Under the pieces are notes generated by a model, which saw nothing but the letters and a program-made list of their open reading frames with translations, did not search any database and was not told the DNA's origin. The translations under genes were made by a program, and so were the position numbers. Source: JAEHCY01 sp964519095 (GTDB lineage Bacteria; Pseudomonadota; Gammaproteobacteria; Chromatiales; Chromatiaceae). Taken from it: DNA of 8,248 bases. How positions within the stretch are numbered: the stretch's first letter is position 1; each line of letters begins with the position of its first letter. Location: positions 1 through 8,248 of the forward strand of contig CAZFHV010000156.1 of the NCBI GenBank assembly GCA_964519095.1. The letters run 5' to 3'. Of the stretch, positions 1 through 7,001 are shown piece after piece.

Positions 1-498
1 GCTAGCCCGTCCCCCCTTGGCCAGACGCTGTGCGCTGGGGACCGCTTGGCCTTTGGCCACCTGATTGCGAGCAGCGGTCTTGCCCTTGCTCGAGGCAGTG
101 GGTGCGGCGGCCGTGGCGGTCGGCCCAGCCCCCTTCCCCCCACCAGGGGTCGCCGTCGGTTTGGTCTTGGCTACAAGGGTGCTCGCCGCGGGTTTCGGGC
201 CAGAGGATCCGCTCGGGGCGGTGATCTTCCCCTTGGCGGATGTGGCGGCCGCAGCGCCCTTGGTCTGGCCGGACGTTGGCGTCGAAGGGCCCTTGGCCGC
301 CGTCGTGCTCGGGGCAGCCGTCGGCTTGGGCTTCTCGGCACTGGGCGACGACGGCGCCGCTCTCGTCGGCTGGGACGGCGTAGGCTTCGCCGTTGGCGTG
401 GGGGGCTTGCCACTGCTGCTGGAGGCCCCCCAGGCAGGAACCGCTAGGGAGCCGGCAGCTACCAGGGCAATCAGAAGACGGATCGGCTGAGTTCGCAT
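1..498 (-). CDS. Secreted/periplasmic Ala-Pro-Thr-Lys-rich protein, N-terminal part (runs off left edge)
   Basis: An uninterrupted minus-strand frame of 166 codons begins at the ATG at 498-496 and leaves the window at base 1 without a stop. Residues 1-25 form a convincing Sec signal peptide: MRTQPIR, then a hydrophobic stretch (LLIALVAAGSLAVPAW) and a cleavage-like GA. Everything after it is low-complexity linker rich in Ala, Pro, Thr, Ser, Gly and Lys, with repeated AKP, PTA and KGK patterns and no visible globular domain. The recognisable domain must lie beyond the edge. Such linkers precede the catalytic domain in some periplasmic enzymes, for example D-Ala-D-Ala endopeptidases, but nothing here proves that. 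The start is chosen because the signal peptide begins there. The ribosome site is weak, and an in-frame TTG lies two codons upstream. It is downstream of fmdB on the same strand, 152 bases away. Plus-strand frames over it are shadows. Confidence 0.7.
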   Translation of the reverse strand, partial: MRTQPIRLLIALVAAGSLAVPAWGASSSSGKPPTPTAKPTPSQPTRAAPSSPSAEKPKPTAAPSTTAAKGPSTPTSGQTKGAAAATSAKGKITAPSGSSGPKPAASTLVAKTKPTATPGGGKGAGPTATAAAPTASSKGKTAARNQVAKGQAVPSAQRLAKGGRAS

Positions 499-650
499 CG
501 GCAATTCAACGGGATCAGCGGGATTCCTGCCGCCGCATCTTAGCCATCCCGGTCCCCCGGGACAAGGCGCTCGAAGGTGTCTGCAAACAACCGCTTAGAG
601 GCTCATCGCCAGGAGAACCGATCTCCGGGGGCGCACGGAAACCACCAGCC

Positions 651-980
651 TCAGGTGCTAGTCGCCGTCGCGCCCTGGCTGTTCGCTGGGGAGCTGATGG
701 CAGGGGTCCCCGAGTCCGCCGACTTGCCCTCGGCCGCGGACTTCCCCTTCGCGTCCCCTTTGTCCTTCTCGCCGCCCTCATGGAGATTGCGCTGGTTACC
801 GGACTTGAAGTCCGTCTCGTACCAGCCGCCGCCCTTGAGGCGGAAACCCACGGCAGAGATCAGTCTGCGGATGCTCGGACTCCCACACTCCGGACAGGCC
901 GCCGGCGCCGGATCGGCCATTTTCTGCAAGAGATCGAAGGTGTAATCGCAGCTTTCGCATCGGTATTCGTAGATCGGCAT
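651..980 (-). CDS. fmdB: FmdB-family zinc-ribbon regulatory-type protein
   Basis: This 109-residue protein opens with MPIYEYRCESC, the hallmark of the FmdB/CxxC_CxxC_SSSS family. Cys8 and Cys11 form the first knuckle, and Cys29 and Cys32 (ACPECGS) form the second, so all four expected zinc ligands are present. The conserved block after the ribbon, GFRLKGGGWYETDFKSG (about residues 45-61), is typical of proteobacterial members. The C-terminal 40 residues are a hydrophilic Lys/Gly/Ser/Ala tail of the disordered kind common in this family. The name comes from a putative regulator of formamidase/amidase genes; the molecular role of most members is unknown. The start is supported by AGGGGAG about 10 bases upstream. 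In many proteobacteria the gene lies near aspS and a DUF502 gene. Here its upstream side is an IS remnant and its downstream neighbour is the secreted-protein gene, so the usual context is absent. Confidence 0.93.
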   Translation of the reverse strand: MPIYEYRCESCDYTFDLLQKMADPAPAACPECGSPSIRRLISAVGFRLKGGGWYETDFKSGNQRNLHEGGEKDKGDAKGKSAAEGKSADSGTPAISSPANSQGATATST

Positions 981-1074
981 GGGCGCTGACTCCCCTGACT
1001 GGTTTTCGCCCGCTACTGTTGGGGGAAATCGGTGATCTTTTCAAGGGCAACAAAGCCGGATTGCCCGCCGAGAG

Positions 1075-1485
1075 CTACCACACAAAGGGGTGTAGAAGAG
1101 AACCGCACTGACTTAAACCTAACCCATTGATCGCACGGTCACCTTCGGATGGCTTACCGCCCCGAGTAGTAAGCGCAGGGCTGCAAGACCGAGGCAACCA
1201 TCCCCGGATCCACTCCATGAAGCACGCCCGGAACGCCGGTGCCGGCAGTCGCGCCATCACCCAGCCCAGACAATCGGCAGAGGGGATGGCGTTGGTGAAG
1301 GGGAGAAACTGCCGCAACCACCCCAGCTTGGCGTGCCCGAACTCGACGATGCCTTGCCAGCCCTCCGCCCCACTGACCACCGCACAGGTACACAACAGCA
1401 GGATCTCCTCGAGCGGGTAGAGCTTGTTCTTCTCCGAACGCGGGTCACGAACCAACGCAAGATGGGAAACCAGATCCGGGCGCAT
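1075..1485 (-). pseudogene. ISAs1-family transposase, truncated: N-terminal domain only
   Basis: The first 97 residues or so of this 136-residue frame match the N-terminal (DDE_Tnp_1-associated) domain of ISAs1-family transposases, the group that includes E. coli H-repeat proteins such as YhhI. Diagnostic blocks are LVRDPR (11-16), LEEILLLCTCAVVSGAEGW (25-43), EFGHAKLGWL (48-57), NAIPSADCLGWV (65-76) and FMEWIRG (89-95). In intact relatives the catalytic AIDGK aspartate motif follows soon after, then some 250 further residues. Here homology stops near residue 97 (about base 1195). The frame then continues as an unrelated 39-residue tail ending at 1075, so the DDE nuclease domain is gone and the protein cannot transpose. 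A good ribosome site (GGAGG, 7-8 bases upstream) survives. The frame before the break is clean, suggesting one deletion rather than many point mutations. It sits upstream of fmdB on the same strand and is divergent from mfd. Confidence 0.85.
1152..1174. repeat. Inverted repeat in the IS remnant tail
   Basis: A perfect 6-bp inverted repeat, GCTTAC (1152-1157) and GTAAGC (1169-1174), encloses an 11-base spacer. It lies within the stretch that follows the end of transposase homology, so it may mark the deletion junction or be chance. It has no T-run on either side and is not a terminator. Confidence 0.35.
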
Positions 1486-1507
1486 ACCTCAACCTCCTCA
1501 ACGGTCT

Positions 1508-1536
1508 TTGACGGTATGCTACATAAGCGCATCTAT
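1508..1536 (+). promoter_or_regulatory. Possible sigma-70 promoter for mfd at the IS edge
   Basis: TTGACG at 1508-1513 matches the -35 consensus at five of six positions. A 17-base spacer leads to ATCTAT at 1531-1536, a weak -10; shifting by one base gives TCTATT. It reads toward mfd, and the implied leader is about 100 bases. This stretch is the most AT-rich DNA upstream of mfd, which supports a promoter. The -10 is poor, so the call is tentative. Confidence 0.3.
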
Positions 1537-1646
1537 TAAAGAGCACGATCACTCGGGAGCCCTAGGGCGGACGGCCGTTGCCGTGCCTCGCCCGATGCCC
1601 TGTGCGACAATCTCGCGCCGCCCTCTCCCCGCCCGGGCCTCTATTG

Positions 1647-4600
1647 ATGTCGACCCCCCCCGCCGATCCAATCGAAGCCCTCCCGGGCCCCGCGAGCCCC
1701 CTGCAGCCGCCCCTGCCGAGCCGCATGGGCGAGCACCTCCAGTGGGGGCACCTGGTGGGGGCGGCCCCCGGCCTCGCCATCGCCAGCGCAGCTCGGGCCT
1801 GGCGGGGGCTCACCCTGGCGGTCGTCCCCGACGTCCAGACGGCGGCTCGACTGGAGCAGGAGCTCGGCTTCTTCCTCGCGGGCAGCGACCTCGAGGTACT
1901 GACCTTCCCCGACTGGGAGACCCTGCCCTACGACCTCTTCTCCCCCCTGCCGGAACTGGTCTCCCAGCGCCTGCTCACCCTCCATCGCCTGCCCGGCCTT
2001 CGCGGGGGCCTGCTGGTGGTACCCATCGCCGCCCTCTTGCAGAGGCTGCCTCCGCGGGAGTTCGTAGAGGGTCGGACCCTTCTGGTCAAGAAGGGCGATA
2101 CCCTCCAGATCGATGCCATGCGCCGGCGCCTGGAGCGGGCGGGCTACCACTGCGTCTCGCAGGTCTTCGGCCACGGGGAATACGCGGTGCGGGGGTCGGT
2201 GCTGGACCTGTTCCCCATGGGCAGCGAGGTCCCCTACCGCATCGACCTCTTCGACGAGGAGGTGGAGAACATCCGCACCTTCGACCCGGACACCCAGCGC
2301 TCCAAGGAGCGGGTGGCGCAGATCCGGCTCCTGCCGGCGCGGGAGTTTCCCCTCGACGAGGCGGGGATCGCCGAGTTCCGCCGGCGCTTCCGTGCCACCT
2401 TCGAGGGGGATCCCCAGCGTAGCCTCATCTACCGGGAGGTGAGCGAGGGGCGCCCGCCGGGTGGTCTCGAGTCGTACCTGCCGCTGTTCTTCGAGCAGAC
2501 GGCGGTCCTGTTCGACTACCTGCCCCCCTCCCCCTTGGTGCTGGTGTTCGCCGGATACCGGGAGAGTGCCGAGCAGTTCCTCGGAGAGGTGGCCGAGCGG
2601 TACGAGCAGCGCCGACACGACCGGGAGCGTCCCCTCCTCGCCCCCCAGCAGCTGTACCTAGGGGCGGACGAGCTGGCCGGGCGACTCAACGCCCAGGCCC
2701 TAGTGGAGATCCAGGGCACCGGGATCGCCGTGCCGCGCCGGGGGTTCAGCGCGGCCCACAACTTCGGCGCCCGTGCCCTGCCGGCCCTGACCATCCAGGC
2801 GCGCGCCGCCGCCCCCGCGGGGGCCCTCCAGGCCTTCATCGCCGCGCCGGGCCGCCGGATGCTCTTCCTCGCCGAGGGTCCGGGGCGCCGGGAGCTACTG
2901 CTGGAGAACCTCCGCGGCTTCGACATCCGCCCTACGCCCTATGAGGGCTGGTCCGCCTTCCTGGCTGGGGAGGCACCGCTCGGACTCGGCATCGGCCCCC
3001 TGGAGCAGGGCGTGCTTCTGGAGCGGGAGGACCTGGCGATCCTCACCGAGACCCAGCTCTACGGGGAACGGGTGCGCCAGGAGCGCCGCCGCCGTGCCAC
3101 CCAGCGCGACAGCGACGCGGTGGTGCGCAACCTCACGGAGCTGGACATCGGGGCCCCGGTGGTCCAGGAGGAGCACGGCGTGGGCCGCTACCGGGGGCTC
3201 CAGACCCTGGACGTGGGGGGCATCCCCACGGACCTCCTGTGCCTGGAGTACGCCGGCGGCGACCGGCTCTACGTGCCGGTCGCCTCGCTCCACCTCGTGT
3301 CGCGCTACACCGGGGCCTCACCGGAAAGCGCCCCCCTACATCGTCTCGGCGGCGAGCAGTGGGAGCGCATCCGACGCCGGGCCGCCCAGCAGGTGCGGGA
3401 TGTGGCCGCCGAGCTCCTCGACATCTATGCCCGCCGCGCCGCCCACCCCGGCTATGCCTTCCCCGCCGCCGAGCGGGACTACGGGGCCTTCGCCGCCGCC
3501 TTCGAATTCGAGGAGACCCCCGACCAGCAGCAGGCCATCGACAGCGTGCTCGCAGACCTCCAGGCCCCCCGTCCCATGGACCGGGTGGTCTGTGGCGACG
3601 TGGGCTTCGGCAAGACCGAGGTGGCCATGCGGGCCGCCTTCACCGCCGTGCACGCGGGCAAGCAGGTCGCGGTGCTGGTGCCCACTACCCTGCTGGCCCA
3701 GCAGCACTTCGACAACTTCTCCGACCGCTTCGCCGACTGGCCGGTGCGGGTGGAGAACCTCTCGCGCTTCCGAACCGCCTCCGAGCAGAGCGCCATCCTC
3801 AAGGGCCTGGCGGAGGGACGGGTGGACATCCTGGTCGGGACCCACAAGCTCCTGCAGCCGAGCGTCCGATTCAAGCAGCTGGGACTGGTGATCATCGACG
3901 AGGAGCACCGTTTCGGGGTAGCCCAGAAGGAGAAACTCAAGGCCCTGAGGAGCGAGGTAGACATCCTCACCCTCACCGCCACGCCCATCCCCCGCACCCT
4001 CAACATGGCCCTCGCGGGCCTACGCGACCTCTCCATCATCGCCACCCCGCCCCTGGAGCGGCACCCCATCAAGACCTTCATCAGCCAGTGGGACGAGGGC
4101 CTGGTCCGCGAGGCCTGCCAGCGGGAGCTCAAGCGCGGTGGGCAGGTGTTCTTCCTGCATAACGAGGTGGACAGCATCGCCAAGCAGGCGGATCAGCTGC
4201 GGGCCCTGCTGCCGGGGGCGCGTATCGAGGTGGCCCACGGCCAGATGCGCGAGCGGGAACTCGAGCGCATCATGCGCGACTTCTATCACCAGCGATTCAA
4301 CGTCCTGGTGTGCACCACCATCATCGAGAGCGGCATCGACGTCCCCAGCGCCAACACCATCCTCATCAACCGGGCCGACAAGTTCGGTCTCGCCCAGCTC
4401 CACCAGCTGCGGGGACGGGTCGGTCGCTCCCATCACCGGGCCTACGCCTACCTGATCACCCCCCCGCCGAGGGCCATGACCCCCGACGCCCTCAAGCGCC
4501 TGGAGGCCATCGAGTCCCTGGAGGACCTGGGGGCCGGCTTCACCCTCGCGACCCATGACCTGGAGATCCGGGGTGCCGGGGAGCTGCTGGGAGAGGAGCA

Positions 4601-5147
4601 GAGCGGTCAGATCCAACAGATCGGCTTCGGCCTCTACATGGACCTCCTGGAACGGGCGGTGGAAGCCTTGAAGAGCGGTCGCGAACCGGAGCTGGAGCGC
4701 CCCACCGCGCCGAGCACCGAGGTCGACCTCCATGTCCCGGCTCTCATCCCGGATGACTACCTCCCGGACGTGCACACCAGGCTGGTGCTCTACAAGCGCA
4801 TCGCCAGCGCCGCCACCCAGGAGGACATCGATGACCTGCGCGTGGAGATGATCGACCGCTTCGGCCCCCTGCCCGAGGGCACCAGAAACCTGTTCGCCAT
4901 CACCGAGCTCAAATTGCGGGCGCGCGCCCACGGCATCCGCAAGCTGGAGGCGGGCCCCGACAGCGGTCGCCTCCACTTCGAGACCAACCCCCGGATCGAC
5001 CCCGTCCGCCTGGTGCAGCTCATCCAGTCCCGGCCCAAGGAGCTCAAGCTCGAGTCCGGCGACAAACTGCGCTTCTTTCGCGACATGGCCACCCCGGAGC
5101 GCCGCATCGCCCAGGTGGGCGAGGTGCTGGGGCTGATCACCGGCTAG
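1647..5147 (+). CDS. mfd: Transcription-repair coupling factor Mfd
   Basis: Mfd is an ATP-driven DNA translocase that removes RNA polymerase stalled at lesions and recruits UvrA for nucleotide excision repair. The 1166-residue product matches the usual length (E. coli 1148). Order: UvrB-like module (about 20-330); RNA-polymerase-interaction domain with EEHGVGRYRGL (H510) and LYVPVASLHLVSRYTG; superfamily 2 translocase lobes with TPDQQQAI (Q motif), Walker A GDVGFGKTE (650-658, Lys656), DEEHRFG (Walker B from 751), TATPIPRTLNMA, HGQMRERELE, TTIIESGID and RGRVGRSHH (922-927); TRG-type block (LEIRGAGELLGEEQSG); and C-terminal TRCF domain (from about 1025, EVDLHVPALIPDDYLPDVHTRL). No key motif is missing. 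ATG 1647 is preferred because the length fits and family-like sequence starts just after it. The frame stays open upstream to TTG 1578, adding 23 unconvincing residues. No strong ribosome site precedes ATG 1647. It is transcribed away from the IS remnant and ends 275 bases before the next likely start. Confidence 0.98.
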   Translation: MSTPPADPIEALPGPASPLQPPLPSRMGEHLQWGHLVGAAPGLAIASAARAWRGLTLAVVPDVQTAARLEQELGFFLAGSDLEVLTFPDWETLPYDLFSPLPELVSQRLLTLHRLPGLRGGLLVVPIAALLQRLPPREFVEGRTLLVKKGDTLQIDAMRRRLERAGYHCVSQVFGHGEYAVRGSVLDLFPMGSEVPYRIDLFDEEVENIRTFDPDTQRSKERVAQIRLLPAREFPLDEAGIAEFRRRFRATFEGDPQRSLIYREVSEGRPPGGLESYLPLFFEQTAVLFDYLPPSPLVLVFAGYRESAEQFLGEVAERYEQRRHDRERPLLAPQQLYLGADELAGRLNAQALVEIQGTGIAVPRRGFSAAHNFGARALPALTIQARAAAPAGALQAFIAAPGRRMLFLAEGPGRRELLLENLRGFDIRPTPYEGWSAFLAGEAPLGLGIGPLEQGVLLEREDLAILTETQLYGERVRQERRRRATQRDSDAVVRNLTELDIGAPVVQEEHGVGRYRGLQTLDVGGIPTDLLCLEYAGGDRLYVPVASLHLVSRYTGASPESAPLHRLGGEQWERIRRRAAQQVRDVAAELLDIYARRAAHPGYAFPAAERDYGAFAAAFEFEETPDQQQAIDSVLADLQAPRPMDRVVCGDVGFGKTEVAMRAAFTAVHAGKQVAVLVPTTLLAQQHFDNFSDRFADWPVRVENLSRFRTASEQSAILKGLAEGRVDILVGTHKLLQPSVRFKQLGLVIIDEEHRFGVAQKEKLKALRSEVDILTLTATPIPRTLNMALAGLRDLSIIATPPLERHPIKTFISQWDEGLVREACQRELKRGGQVFFLHNEVDSIAKQADQLRALLPGARIEVAHGQMRERELERIMRDFYHQRFNVLVCTTIIESGIDVPSANTILINRADKFGLAQLHQLRGRVGRSHHRAYAYLITPPPRAMTPDALKRLEAIESLEDLGAGFTLATHDLEIRGAGELLGEEQSGQIQQIGFGLYMDLLERAVEALKSGREPELERPTAPSTEVDLHVPALIPDDYLPDVHTRLVLYKRIASAATQEDIDDLRVEMIDRFGPLPEGTRNLFAITELKLRARAHGIRKLEAGPDSGRLHFETNPRIDPVRLVQLIQSRPKELKLESGDKLRFFRDMATPERRIAQVGEVLGLITG

Positions 5148-5169
5148 CCCCCCGCGCCTCCCTACCGGG

Positions 5170-5189
5170 GCAGCGTTCAAGGCCGCTGC
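5170..5189 (+). other. Small stem-loop just after mfd
   Basis: GCAGCG (5170-5175) can pair with CGCTGC (5184-5189) around an 8-base loop, 22 bases after the mfd stop. No T-run follows, so it is at best a weak or rho-assisted end for the mfd transcript. An overlapping palindrome, GGCCGCTGCGGCC (5181-5193), offers a competing fold. Confidence 0.3.
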
Positions 5190-5422
5190 GGCCATGGAAA
5201 TTGAATTTCTCCCCCACAGGGACCACCATCAAGCATCTAAGGGATATCATGTTCGGGGCCGTCAGGCTCCCCTGGAAAGGCGCCTCCCCAGGTACTGGAT
5301 CGCGTAGGACGGCTGAGGGTTTCGCATCAGGCACCGGGGGCGCCGAAGGGCCTTGGTCCCAGGGCAATGGGGCATTCTTTCAACGGAGCACGAATCCTTC
5401 CGAGACCGGGACTGTTTCGCTC

Positions 5423-6055
5423 ATGTGGTCACGAAAACTCCTTGTCACGGCTGGCATGCTGACCGCGGTGGCTCTGGGCTGGTGGCTGGGCCATCGGCAA
5501 CCCGGTGACCCAAGCCCCCCCGCGAACGTCCCGGCAGCGAAACCGTCACCGCCGCGGCAGCCACAGCGCCCGCCCCCCACCCCTCCGCAACCCCCCCCGG
5601 GGATCCAGTCTCAGGCACCGGGTTACGCACCCCCCTTCCTCAACCAGGGCCCACCGCAGGTCGAGATGCCAGGCGGGGGTTGGGCACCCCTGATGCCCGA
5701 GGGTGCCCCCCAGCGGCAGCCGCGTTTCCGGCCCCTGACCCAGCGGGAGAAGCAGCGGATCGAGGAGTCGAGCAGCTACGAGCCCGCCTATCGGCCCCGT
5801 CCGGGGGTCCCGGGCGAGTCCCTTCCAAGCGGGGGCTATGGCCAGCGTCAGGACTATGGCTTCCGGCGCCCGGACCCGCAACCGGGGCGACCGAGCCCGG
5901 GCCGGGCACCCGCGGAAGAGCCGCGCGACGGCGGCTACCCCGAGCCGGCCCCCGCCTTCGGGCCATCCCCTTGGCCGCAATCCTGGCCAGCCCTTCCGCC
6001 CGAGCGCTATCCCCACCGCGACGGCGGCGCCCGGGGCCCTTACGCGGGACCCTGA
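5423..6055 (+). CDS. Proline-rich membrane-anchored or secreted protein, unrecognised
   Basis: I do not recognise this family. From the ATG at 5423 the product has 210 residues. Its N-terminus MWSRKLL followed by VTAGMLTAVALGWWLG is a signal anchor or signal peptide, with the positive charges on the cytoplasmic side. The rest is hydrophilic and very rich in Pro, Gly, Arg, Gln and Tyr, beginning with a run such as PPRQPQRPPPTPPQPPPG. The only segment that looks non-repetitive and possibly conserved is RFRPLTQREKQRIEESSSYE near the middle. It would act in the periplasm or at the envelope, perhaps as a flexible spacer. The frame is open back to TTG 5201, and ATG 5249 has a better ribosome site (TAAGGGA, about 6 bases away). 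I prefer 5423 because the hydrophobic segment begins there and the codons before it are unlike those of neighbouring genes. A terminator lies downstream. Confidence 0.65.
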   Translation: MWSRKLLVTAGMLTAVALGWWLGHRQPGDPSPPANVPAAKPSPPRQPQRPPPTPPQPPPGIQSQAPGYAPPFLNQGPPQVEMPGGGWAPLMPEGAPQRQPRFRPLTQREKQRIEESSSYEPAYRPRPGVPGESLPSGGYGQRQDYGFRRPDPQPGRPSPGRAPAEEPRDGGYPEPAPAFGPSPWPQSWPALPPERYPHRDGGARGPYAGP

Positions 6056-6069
6056 GTGCGACCCCAGCC

Positions 6070-6085
6070 GGGCGCCATCGCGCCC
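6070..6085 (+). other. GC-rich hairpin after the proline-rich gene
   Basis: GGGCGC (6070-6075), a four-base loop CATC and GCGCCC (6080-6085) form a perfect 6-bp stem 15 bases after the stop codon. No T-run follows directly. It may protect the 3' end of the transcript or assist the terminator at 6147-6177. Confidence 0.4.
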
Positions 6086-6146
6086 TCGCCATCAACATCG
6101 AGCGTGCTTTTTCCCTGGGCCGCTGTTACAGTCGGCGGCGAGGGTT

Positions 6147-6177
6147 TGGTCCGGCTCCCGATCGGACCAGGGTTTTT
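6147..6177 (+). terminator. Rho-independent terminator after the proline-rich gene
   Basis: TGGTCCG (6147-6153) pairs perfectly with CGGACCA (6163-6169) around a 9-base loop. Two more T-G wobble pairs can extend the stem. TTTTT follows at 6173-6177. This fits termination of transcription arriving from mfd or the proline-rich gene, and it separates them from the RRM gene. The T-run begins three bases after the stem, slightly late. Confidence 0.65.
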
Positions 6178-6333
6178 GTGCGTGGCGGTGGCTCCCTTGA
6201 GTAGCCCGCTGCTCGCAGAGGCTTCTCACTCGGGCCGGAATCCCCGGTTATCCGCTGTCGAGGTGTCTTGTGTGTTGAATCTTCGATAGTGGTCGCCTCC
6301 CATCAGCACACGAGAACGCAGAGACAAGAGCCG
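6178..6333 (+). other. Leader/intergenic region before the RRM gene
   Basis: About 156 bases lie between the terminator and the RRM start, so the RRM gene needs its own promoter here. I see no convincing -35/-10 pair. TTGAAT (6275-6280) and GATAGT (6285-6290) are present, but their spacing to each other is wrong. The last 20 bases before the start are A/G-rich. Confidence 0.3.
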
Positions 6334-6615
6334 ATGAATATCTACGTAGGCAACCTTCCTTACAACGTCACCGAGGCCGACCTTCGGGACGCCTTCTCTC
6401 AATTTGGCGAGGTGAGCCAGGTGACCCTCATCACCGACAAGCTCACCGGTCAGTCCAAGGGATTCGGCTTCGTGGAGATGGCCCGCAACGCCGATGCCGA
6501 TGCGGCCATCAAGGGCCTGAACGAGACCAACTTCAAGGGCCGCAACATCAAGGTCAACCAGGCCAAGCCCAAGAGCGATCGCGACCGCCCAGCCCGGGGA
6601 CCGCGCCGCTACTGA
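6334..6615 (+). CDS. Single-RRM RNA-binding protein
   Basis: This 93-residue protein is almost entirely one RNA recognition motif. RNP2 is IYVGNL (residues 3-8) and RNP1 is KGFGFVEM (42-49). The aromatic residues Tyr4, Phe44 and Phe46 that stack on RNA bases are all present. The linker ITDKLTGQS before RNP1 and the NGR-like GRNIKVNQA block after it follow the family pattern. A short basic tail ends in PARGPRRY. Small bacterial RRM proteins of this type occur in cyanobacteria and many proteobacteria. They are generally viewed as cytoplasmic RNA chaperones or post-transcriptional regulators, often linked to cold or stress; the specific target here is unknown. ATG 6334 is chosen because RRM proteins of this family start MNIYVGNL. 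The frame is open for 22 codons upstream without RRM-like sequence. The ribosome site is weak (AAGAG). It is flanked by a terminator upstream. Confidence 0.95.
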   Translation: MNIYVGNLPYNVTEADLRDAFSQFGEVSQVTLITDKLTGQSKGFGFVEMARNADADAAIKGLNETNFKGRNIKVNQAKPKSDRDRPARGPRRY

Positions 6616-7001
6616 GTCCCCATAACAACCCGGTTACTGGGCAGTCGGCGAGCACCGCGGCTCAGCATCGGGCTCGGGAGGAAGCCTGCTTGACATCCCT
6701 TGCGGCTGGCCCGAAAAATCAGGAGCCAGAGGGCCCATGCTGAGTGAGGGGCCGATAGACATCTCTAGTCGAGTCGGCGCGACATCTCAAAGCAGCCCCG
6801 CAACCCACCGAATCCGCGGTAACCAAGAACCCACCGACCAACGCGCCGGAGACCTTGTTGCCACAAAAATACAACAGATGAGGCCTACCACTTGTTTTCT
6901 TGCCGCAACAGATTATTATTTCCAAGCGGGAGAGTATGGATTCGGGATCGCTATCCCCTAGACCCTAGAGCAATCAACGAACCCATGGGAGACAAAATGG
7001 C
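6616..7001 (+). other. 386-base intergenic region with GACATC boxes and a possible promoter
   Basis: No convincing gene is present; a 74-codon frame at 6737-6961 lacks a ribosome site and a recognisable product. A short imperfect hairpin, CCCGG/CTGGG, lies about 15 bases after the RRM stop. The segment contains GACATCTC twice (6758-6765 and 6781-6788) and a related GACATCCC at 6692-6699. The part nearest the CTERM gene is noticeably more AT-rich than the rest of the window. Confidence 0.4.
6892..6919 (+). promoter_or_regulatory. Candidate promoter for the CTERM gene
   Basis: TTGTTT (6892-6897), a 16-base spacer and TATTAT (6914-6919) give a plausible sigma-70 pair. The -10 matches five of six positions; the -35 matches only three. 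It lies in the most AT-rich part of the intergenic region, about 80 bases before the start codon. I saw no sigma-54 signature. Confidence 0.35.

Larger units (their letters stand above)
1078..1540 (-). mobile_element. ISAs1-family insertion-sequence remnant (internally deleted)
   Basis: The block between fmdB and mfd is best read as the remains of one ISAs1-family element. The transposase start and its ribosome site are at 1485-1500. The other end is probably near 1078-1120, where the minus strand reads GGTTTAAGTCAGTGCGGTT and then an ACACCCC-type end; this would suit an IS terminus, but I cannot verify the inverted repeat. I found no clear matching left inverted repeat around 1500-1545 and no flanking target duplication, so both outer limits are approximate. 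About 0.8-1 kb of the usual element is missing. The transposase evidence is strong; the boundaries are inference. Confidence 0.6.

Noticed and set aside
65..490. 141-codon plus-strand Ala/Val/Gly-rich frame
   Set aside because: It is the complement of the minus-strand secreted-protein gene, which has a proper signal peptide; the plus frame has no recognisable motif.
1424..2422. 332-codon plus-strand frame
   Set aside because: Its 3' two thirds overlap the true mfd frame and the translation is Pro/Arg/Gly shadow sequence typical of GC-rich DNA.
4020..5195. 391-codon minus-strand frame
   Set aside because: It is antisense to the conserved translocase and C-terminal domains of Mfd, and has no family features of its own.
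5245..5250. TATCAT as a -10 box for the proline-rich gene
   Set aside because: No -35-like hexamer lies 16-18 bases upstream; the sequence there is ACCACC-like.
6690..6703. TTGACATCCCTTGC as a sigma-54 promoter
   Set aside because: The GG at -24 is missing and the spacing to GC is one base short. As a sigma-70 -35 it lacks a good -10.
6737..6961. 74-codon plus-strand frame in the gap before the CTERM gene
   Set aside because: No ribosome site and no recognisable domain or composition bias, and it contains the candidate promoter of the next gene.
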